From Butyricicoccus_A sp945486175 (GTDB taxonomy: Bacteria > Bacillota > Clostridia > Oscillospirales > Butyricicoccaceae), in contig CALZUY010000075.1 of assembly GCA_945829445.1 (NCBI GenBank), positions 1 through 11,049 of the forward strand: DNA of 11,049 nt, written 5' to 3'. Both the position numbers and the translations under genes were made by a program. Each line of letters starts with the position of its first letter. The stretch's first letter is position 1. The notes under the pieces are model-generated. The model did not search any database. It saw nothing but the letters and a program-made list of their open reading frames with translations, and had not been told where the DNA came from. Below are positions 6,971 through 11,049 of the stretch, piece after piece.

Positions 6971-7744
6971 TTACAGATCCGCAAAAATCTGATACAGGAA
7001 TTTGATATTTTCCGGATTATCCTCATATTCGTTGCCGTGTACCGTTCCTTCCCGGATCAGCCTTCCCTGCCGGAATGCCAGAAGCTGTGTAAACGGCACC
7101 GGCTTCCATGCCTCCCGGCTGAGTGGAAGCGTCGAAAACATCGTCCATCCGTCTTTTTCCAGATAATGCAGGGAATTGGCATAATTGGTGTGCACATAAA
7201 CCTGCTCCCCGTCAAAAAGCAGCAGATTCAGCTTGTTTCCCTCGGACATTTTTACAACAATCGAATCGAGCAGCACAAACCGTTCCCCTGCATTCAGCGC
7301 ATGCCCGCATTCCTCCTCTGCCGTCTCGATCTGATCGATCAGATACAAAAGAATGCGTTCGCTGTCGGTATCTCCATCCTGACGTTTTACATATTGATCC
7401 AGTGCGGAATATTCAAAAATTGTGCCGTTATGCGCCAGCGTCCAGCGCCGTCCCTGCCGGTCCTTTTTGCTGTATGGATGGCAGTTCTGATATTTGATAT
7501 TGCCGATGGTCGCATACCGGATATGTGCGAATGCCGTCCGGGCAGAAACCGGCACGGACAACCGTTCCTTCAGGTAATTGCTTTTGGATGCCTGTATCGG
7601 CTCTTTTTCAATCACCGCTTCCGTGCCTTCCATGCATGCCAGGCCCCAGCCGTGCGGATGCATGTTGCTGTGCGTATAGAATGTTTTCAAATACCCGCTG
7701 ATATCGCAGGTGTCCCGTGAACTAAAGCCAAATAATTCGCACAT
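6971..7744 (-). CDS. Class II glutamine amidotransferase-like Ntn hydrolase
   Basis: 257-residue protein of the YafJ/EgtC-type class II amidotransferase group. It begins MCELFGFSS, so that removal of Met leaves Cys2 as the N-terminal nucleophile. Further family motifs are HPHGWGLA (29-36), RTAFAHIRYAT (69-79), NCHPY (87-91), LAHNGTI (103-109) and DGDTDSERIL (123-132). There is no second synthetase domain, so it is either a simple amidohydrolase or works with a partner. EgtC, a relative, removes glutamate from a gamma-glutamyl-cysteinyl compound, and placement between two gamma-glutamyl ligase genes suggests a similar reaction here (inference). AGAGGA lies nine bases before the ATG, and the upstream gene ends 33 bases away. 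Confidence 0.9.
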   Translation of the reverse strand: MCELFGFSSRDTCDISGYLKTFYTHSNMHPHGWGLACMEGTEAVIEKEPIQASKSNYLKERLSVPVSARTAFAHIRYATIGNIKYQNCHPYSKKDRQGRRWTLAHNGTIFEYSALDQYVKRQDGDTDSERILLYLIDQIETAEEECGHALNAGERFVLLDSIVVKMSEGNKLNLLLFDGEQVYVHTNYANSLHYLEKDGWTMFSTLPLSREAWKPVPFTQLLAFRQGRLIREGTVHGNEYEDNPENIKFLYQIFADL

Positions 7745-7777
7745 GTGTTGTTTTCCTCTACTTTTGCGTGGTATCTG

Positions 7778-8788
7778 TCAGTGCCGTATGAGCTCCGCCG
7801 CATAGGTTTCTGCAAGCGCCAGCCCGTTCTTTACAAAATCGTGCCCAAAGCGCTCCCGAACCTGTTCCGCATATCTGCCGCCCGGCCGGGAAAGCTTCTG
7901 TTTTTGTTTTTCGACTGCCTGCGACAATTCCGGATATTCCAGGCCGCTGTAAAAGCGGCTCATATCATCCAGCACCCCGCGGGCGGCATCGCGTATGGGA
8001 AGTGCTGCATTCCATCCGGTTTCAATCCGAACGCTGTCCACATGATATTGTGCCGCCTGCTTGACGTTTTCAATCGCCATCTTCTGCTCAAAATCTTCAA
8101 AGCGCTGATCCTCCTTTGACATCAGATATAACATCAGCGCATGCAGGAAAATCAAGTCCTGTTTTTCGATTCCGAACGGCGAAAGCGGATTGAGATCCAG
8201 CGTGCGGAGTTCAATGTGATTGACACCGGTATCCTCCAGATTGCGCAGTGAATTTTCTCCCTTCGGCTTGAGCCGAACCGGATAATACAGCTCCGCTGCT
8301 TCGCGAAGCTGTCCCGCATCCACATAATCGTGAATGCTCTGCACATACGCGTGCAGGTCATCATATTTCAGCAGCGGGAGAAAGTCATTCCAGTACCCGA
8401 TTGCACTGCATCGTACTGACGCATACCGCACCGGAACATCAAGCCCTATGTCCTCGTCACAGAACAGTGAGCCATCCATCACCGGGCTGGCTGACGTCAG
8501 ATAGACAATAAGCCAGCTGTACCGTGTGACCTTTTTCGCAAGCTCCAGATATATGCTGTCCCGGTACACGCGGTAATCTGTCTGCCCGCTGCTGCGGAAG
8601 CCTTCGTGCAGCAGCTCCTCAGAAAACGAAAAGTTGAAATGAATGCCGGAAAACAGCATCTTTCTCCTGCCGTATTTCTGCGCCAGATATTGGCGATACT
8701 GCTCCTTGCCATGCAGGCGCCCGTGATAGGTGGCAATCGGAATATCCGACTCTCCGCGGACATACGGTGGATTGGAAAACGGCCACAA
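7778..8788 (-). CDS. C-terminal fragment of the interrupted GshA-type ligase
   Basis: The part after the TAG, from the first possible alternative start (TTG at 8788, no ribosome binding site seen), 336 codons. It is in the same frame as the N-terminal piece; the 23 codons between the TAG and this TTG also match the family (for example a leucine-rich helix ending YLDSGAEL), which argues against a real start here. It ends with TGA 33 bases before the amidotransferase gene. Confidence 0.55.
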   Translation of the reverse strand: MWPFSNPPYVRGESDIPIATYHGRLHGKEQYRQYLAQKYGRRKMLFSGIHFNFSFSEELLHEGFRSSGQTDYRVYRDSIYLELAKKVTRYSWLIVYLTSASPVMDGSLFCDEDIGLDVPVRYASVRCSAIGYWNDFLPLLKYDDLHAYVQSIHDYVDAGQLREAAELYYPVRLKPKGENSLRNLEDTGVNHIELRTLDLNPLSPFGIEKQDLIFLHALMLYLMSKEDQRFEDFEQKMAIENVKQAAQYHVDSVRIETGWNAALPIRDAARGVLDDMSRFYSGLEYPELSQAVEKQKQKLSRPGGRYAEQVRERFGHDFVKNGLALAETYAAELIRH

Positions 8789-8857
8789 CAGTTCTGCGCC
8801 GCTGTCCAGATAGCGCAGCGTCCGTACCGCCTTTGTGTGCAGCTGTGCAAGCTGTGT

Positions 8858-9067
8858 CTAGGCGCCCTCCACGCTGTCCCATACATCTGTAATCAGTTCG
8901 GTTTGATTTTCGCAGAAATCGCGGTCCATGTTCGGATTGTCGGGAAATGGATGCGCTGTGTGCGACAGGAATCCGTCGCGCGTCACGCGCAGGCTTTCCT
9001 TTTCCAGGCCGAAATTTCCATATATCATCTGTTGTCTGATCGCAGGGTTGTTGAAATCAAAGCTCAT
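8858..9067 (-). CDS. N-terminal fragment of the interrupted GshA-type ligase
   Basis: 69 codons before the TAG. This piece holds the GLEKE motif (20-24) and the DFCENQTELIT block. Alone it cannot form an active ligase. Confidence 0.6.
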   Translation of the reverse strand: MSFDFNNPAIRQQMIYGNFGLEKESLRVTRDGFLSHTAHPFPDNPNMDRDFCENQTELITDVWDSVEGA

Positions 9068-9261
9068 GGATCGTACCTTCTCTCACTCCTGTGGATGCAA
9101 TCCGGAAGACACCATATAATACTATTAAATATATAGGTTTACTATGTATTTATAGCATACGTTTCCATCCACATTTCCACCGGTTTCCTCTGTCGAAACA
9201 AAGAACTCCCACAGTGGTTTTATTTCCCATTATTTTAGTATGTTTTATATGCATTATTTGT
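9068..9261 (-). promoter_or_regulatory. Long 5' leader of the gshA operon with a UUCG hairpin
   Basis: About 190 bases lie between the predicted start point and the gshA ATG. On the minus strand TTCTTTGT-TTCG-ACAGAGGA (9186-9205) forms an 8-bp stem with G-U pairs and a UUCG loop, and CCAC (9214-9217) with GTGG (9177-9180) can close an outer stem. The rest is AT-rich. No terminator-type U-tract and no riboswitch class I recognise is present. A 34-codon frame with two Cys codons (9254-9150) exists but has no ribosome binding site. Confidence 0.45.
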
Positions 9262-9290
9262 ATTATATTCCAGCGCCCTGGATTTGTCAA
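9262..9290 (-). promoter_or_regulatory. Consensus promoter of the gshA operon with palindromic spacer
   Basis: On the minus strand TTGACA (9285-9290), exactly 17 bases, TATAAT (9262-9267). Inside the spacer lies TCCAG-GGCG-CTGGA (9269-9282), an inverted repeat in the right place for a repressor operator. The nearby Rrf2 regulator, whose gene ends about 37 bases upstream, is an obvious candidate to bind, but this is inference. Confidence 0.87.
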
Positions 9291-9326
9291 TCACATTTCC
9301 TGCATTGATTGTCATTTGCCGGAAAG

Positions 9327-9758
9327 TCAAATCGAATAATAATCTGCCATCATCTGGTTGCGCCCAACCAGATCCTCCAGCGTAATACAATCCACAACAC
9401 TGTTGATCGCATCGTTCAATTCCTGCCAGACAGTCATAATGACACCGCTGTCCGCTTCCGAATCAGGCTCGCCATCCTCTACGCATGCCACCGGGGCAAG
9501 AGACCCCTCTGTCAGCCGCAGGATTGCGCCCACAGTATAGTCCTTCGGCGGCTTTGCCAGCCGGTAACCGCCGGATGAACCGCGCACACTTTTGACAAAT
9601 CCCGCTTTTGTGAGCATGCCGACAACCTGTTCCAGATATTTTCCGCTGAGATTCAGTCGTTTTGCAATCGTCTTAATTGAGATATTTTCTCCTGTGTCAT
9701 AAATCGACAAATCCAGCATAACTGCAAGTGCATACCGCCCCTTTGTCGAAATTCTCAC
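9327..9758 (-). CDS. Rrf2-family transcriptional regulator, CymR-like
   Basis: 143-residue DNA-binding protein with the Rrf2 winged helix: MRISTKGRYALAVMLDL, then SIKTIAKRLNLSGKYLEQ (helix-turn-helix, about 27-44) and the wing VRGSSGGYRLA (58-68), ending ITLEDLVGRN. IscR-type members bind an Fe-S cluster through three Cys; here the loop reads CVEDGEPDSEADSG, with only Cys92 kept and Ser where later Cys are usual (Cys124 is elsewhere). This resembles CymR, the cluster-free cysteine-metabolism repressor that acts in complex with CysK, and cysK lies two genes away. The start is GTG at 9758; AGGAG stands about ten bases upstream, and an ATG overlapping that site is out of frame. It follows hydE by 82 bases with no visible promoter, so it is probably co-transcribed. 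Confidence 0.88.
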   Translation of the reverse strand: MRISTKGRYALAVMLDLSIYDTGENISIKTIAKRLNLSGKYLEQVVGMLTKAGFVKSVRGSSGGYRLAKPPKDYTVGAILRLTEGSLAPVACVEDGEPDSEADSGVIMTVWQELNDAINSVVDCITLEDLVGRNQMMADYYSI

Positions 9759-9785
9759 TGTAAACCATCTCCTGTATCGTTAACG

Positions 9786-9826
9786 TGTTCCGTGTCAGCC
9801 GTATGTTCGGCAGCCTGTGCGGAACA
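9786..9826 (-). repeat. Inverted repeat between hydE and the Rrf2 gene
   Basis: TGTTCCG (9786-9792) and CGGAACA (9820-9826) flank an inner GCCG/CGGC pair (9798-9801, 9808-9811). It can form an interrupted hairpin but has no U-tract, so it is not a convincing terminator. Confidence 0.4.
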
Positions 9827-9840
9827 GCTGGCTCCCCCTG

Positions 9841-10899
9841 TTATTGCTCCCTTTTTTCTGGTTTCACCGGCCTGCGCACATCACCGCGGTCACAGACAAT
9901 GCGGTATCCAGCTGCACGCACGCGCCCTTCCTGGCACGCTCTGCATTTTGCTGCTTCCTCGTCCATACAAATCTTGTTGTCATACAGATCATAATACTGT
10001 CTGACACGCCGCGGCGTCAGATTCGGCATCATGACATTTGCCCCTGCTTTCAGGCCGAGTTCCCGTCCGATCGGGCTGATCGTTCCGAGTGCCGTTGTCG
10101 CCGGCAGCAGAACATATGGAAACATCAGCCGCAGAATGGACAGCATGCGCAGTGTCAGCTTGAGCGTGCCGGCCTTCTCATGTGCAAACGGGGTGTCGTG
10201 ATGCGGAATAAACGGGCCAATGCCGATCATATCCGGCTGCAGCTGCTGCAAAAAACGCAAATCAGCGATCAGCTCCCGCGTCGTCTGTCCGGGTGATCCG
10301 ACCATAAATCCGGCACCGACCTGAAAACCGATGTCCTTCAAATCATACAGGCACCGCTTCCGGTTTTCGAGGCTCAGCTCCGGCGGATGCAGCTTTCTGT
10401 AATGTGCTTCGCTCGCCGTCTCATGTCGCAGCAGATACCGGTCCGCTCCCGCATCAAAATAAGCCTGATAACTGCCGCGCGGCTTCTCACCGATTGACAG
10501 GGTCACAGCGCAGTCAGGATAGCGGGTCTTGATGGTATCGACCAGCGTACAGATCAAATCGTCTGTACATCGCGGGTCTTCTCCGCCCTGGAGCACAAAT
10601 GTGCGAAAGCCCATTTTATAGCCGCTTTCACAGCTTTCCAGTATTTCCTCCGGTGTGAGTCGGTAGCGTTCTTCTTTTTTGTTCCCGCACCGGATTCCGC
10701 AGTAATAGCAGTTGTTTTTGCATACATTGGTGAACTCGATCAGTCCGCGCAGATAGACATCCGTGCCGTAATTGGCACGCCGCACCTCATCCGCCGCAGA
10801 AAACAGAGGCTCGTCCTGTTTGTCACGTTCGATTATGGCAGTCAGTGCGTCATCGCACAGATCGTGCTCCAATTTCAGTTGTTCAATCAGTTTTTTCAT
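9841..10899 (-). CDS. hydE: [FeFe]-hydrogenase H-cluster radical SAM maturase HydE
   Basis: 352-residue radical SAM enzyme needed, with HydF and HydG, to build the H-cluster of [FeFe]-hydrogenase; it is thought to process the HydG-made Fe(CO)2(CN)cysteine complex. The SAM-cluster motif CKNNCYYC gives Cys60, 64 and 67; before it stands LRGLIEFTN and after it LQGGEDP, the usual family blocks. A second motif, Cys311, Cys319 and Cys322, matches the optional C-terminal cluster site of Thermotoga maritima HydE in spacing. Similarity to biotin synthase is expected for the family, but the context of the motifs fits HydE better. The ATG at 10899 has no clear ribosome binding site and lies about ten bases after a terminator. 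No hydF, hydG or hydrogenase gene is in the window. Confidence 0.94.
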   Translation of the reverse strand: MKKLIEQLKLEHDLCDDALTAIIERDKQDEPLFSAADEVRRANYGTDVYLRGLIEFTNVCKNNCYYCGIRCGNKKEERYRLTPEEILESCESGYKMGFRTFVLQGGEDPRCTDDLICTLVDTIKTRYPDCAVTLSIGEKPRGSYQAYFDAGADRYLLRHETASEAHYRKLHPPELSLENRKRCLYDLKDIGFQVGAGFMVGSPGQTTRELIADLRFLQQLQPDMIGIGPFIPHHDTPFAHEKAGTLKLTLRMLSILRLMFPYVLLPATTALGTISPIGRELGLKAGANVMMPNLTPRRVRQYYDLYDNKICMDEEAAKCRACQEGRVRAAGYRIVCDRGDVRRPVKPEKREQ

Positions 10900-10908
10900 C
10901 TTTTAATA

Positions 10909-10966
10909 GAAAAAGCCCCCGGTCAGACCCCTGGAGAAGTTCCGTGAAGTCTGGCCATGGGGGCTT
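10909..10966 (-). terminator. Rho-independent terminator between cysK and hydE
   Basis: On the minus strand AAGCCCCC (10959-10966) pairs with GGGGGCTT (10913-10920), extended by an 8-bp stem (10949-10956 with 10921-10928, one G-U) across a two-base bulge, and is followed by TTTTTC. It lies 21 bases after the cysK stop and its U-tract ends about ten bases before the hydE ATG. Confidence 0.9.
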
Positions 10967-10987
10967 ATTTGTTTCATTTTCTAAAGA

Positions 10988-11049
10988 TTATTCCGCAAAC
11001 AGCGCCGTCGACAGATAGCGCTCGCCGGTATCCGGCAGCAGAGCGACAA
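10988..11049 (-). CDS. cysK: Cysteine synthase (O-acetylserine sulfhydrylase), C-terminal end
   Basis: Only the last 19 codons and the TAA stop are in the window; the gene continues beyond the right edge. The tail reads VALLPDTGERYLSTALFAE, which contains the highly conserved C-terminal PDTGERYLST-LF block of CysK-type PLP enzymes. The enzyme makes cysteine from O-acetylserine and sulfide. The block is also shared by CysM-like relatives, but the exact form fits CysK best. Confidence 0.85.
   Translation of the reverse strand, partial: VALLPDTGERYLSTALFAE

Larger units (their letters stand above)
7778..9067 (-). pseudogene. gshA: Glutamate-cysteine ligase (GshA/GshF-type), interrupted by an in-frame TAG
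   Basis: The whole region is one reading frame of about 429 codons with a single internal TAG at codon 70 (8858-8860). Before it: GNFGLEKESLRVT and MDRDFCENQTELIT, the substrate- and metal-binding start of group-1 ligases. After it, in the same frame: YLDSGAELLWPFSNPP, LFSGIHFNFSFSEELL, SASPVMDGS, VRCSAIGYWN and HIELRTLDLNPLSPFG, all classic motifs. The 429 residues cover the ligase domain only; the ATP-grasp half of bifunctional GshF is absent. The enzyme would make gamma-glutamylcysteine. No insertion or deletion is seen, and nothing else looks decayed, so this is a fresh nonsense mutation, a sequencing error, or read-through. No good restart signal follows the TAG. Start ATG 9067 has AGAAGG eight bases upstream. 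Confidence 0.85.

Noticed and set aside
6842..7720. Plus-strand frame of 292 codons opposite the amidotransferase gene
   Set aside because: Antisense shadow; the minus strand carries all class II amidotransferase motifs.
8858..8860. TAG decoded as pyrrolysine
   Set aside because: No pyl genes or read-through element are visible, the enzyme family does not use pyrrolysine, and TAG ends another gene in the window; a point mutation is simpler.
9177..9217. Cobalamin riboswitch because of a CCACTG stretch in the gshA leader
   Set aside because: The other conserved B12-box and core elements are missing and the context is wrong.
9150..9254. 34-codon upstream frame with two Cys codons before gshA as a cysteine-sensing leader peptide
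   Set aside because: Its ATG falls at the predicted transcription start and there is no ribosome binding site for it or for the next in-frame ATG; kept only as a remark in the leader entry.
9841..10899. Biotin synthase instead of HydE
   Set aside because: The CKNNCYYCGIR context, the GGEDP block and the C-terminal Cys311/319/322 spacing match HydE.

Overview
The window looks like a chromosomal piece of an anaerobic, probably gut-associated member of the Clostridia (Bacillota). The basis is an [FeFe]-hydrogenase maturase HydE, Gram-positive style AGGAGG-type ribosome binding sites, near-consensus vegetative promoters, a cysteine-rich KTR protein of the kind common in gut Firmicutes, and a CymR/IscR-like Rrf2 regulator. 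I cannot name the genus. Every gene I accept lies on the minus strand, so transcription runs from right to left; the long plus-strand reading frames are antisense shadows. There is no tRNA, rRNA, IS element or CRISPR array.

Right part (11049 down to 9327): the last 19 codons of cysK (cysteine synthase), a strong rho-independent terminator, hydE starting about ten bases after that terminator, then a small Rrf2-family regulator that has lost most Fe-S ligand cysteines and resembles CymR, the sulfur regulator that works with CysK in Bacillus. No promoter is visible between hydE and the regulator.

Middle part (9290 down to 4198): a perfect TTGACA-17-TATAAT promoter with a small palindrome in its spacer and a leader of about 190 bases, then five genes: a glutamate-cysteine ligase of the GshA/GshF type interrupted by one in-frame TAG codon, a class II glutamine amidotransferase-like Ntn hydrolase, a second and unrelated-looking glutamate-cysteine ligase of the GCS2 family, the tRNA t6A dehydratase TcdA, and a free-standing NIF3-insert/YqfO-like protein. 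The unit closes with a clear terminator. Two ligases that form gamma-glutamyl bonds and one candidate gamma-glutamyl amidohydrolase, with no glutathione synthetase and no ergothioneine genes in view, are the best candidate for an undescribed pathway here.

Left part (4189 down to 81): a second perfect TTGACA-17-TATAAT promoter drives a Cys-rich KTR protein, a tandem double GNAT acetyltransferase, an Asp/Glu racemase-family protein with one catalytic position replaced by Ala, and a phosphinothricin-acetyltransferase-like GNAT. A MATE-family efflux pump follows with its own extended -10 promoter and a leader that contains an intrinsic-terminator hairpin directly before the ribosome binding site, overlapped by short leader reading frames; this looks like an attenuator. 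A very strong hairpin terminator closes the left edge.
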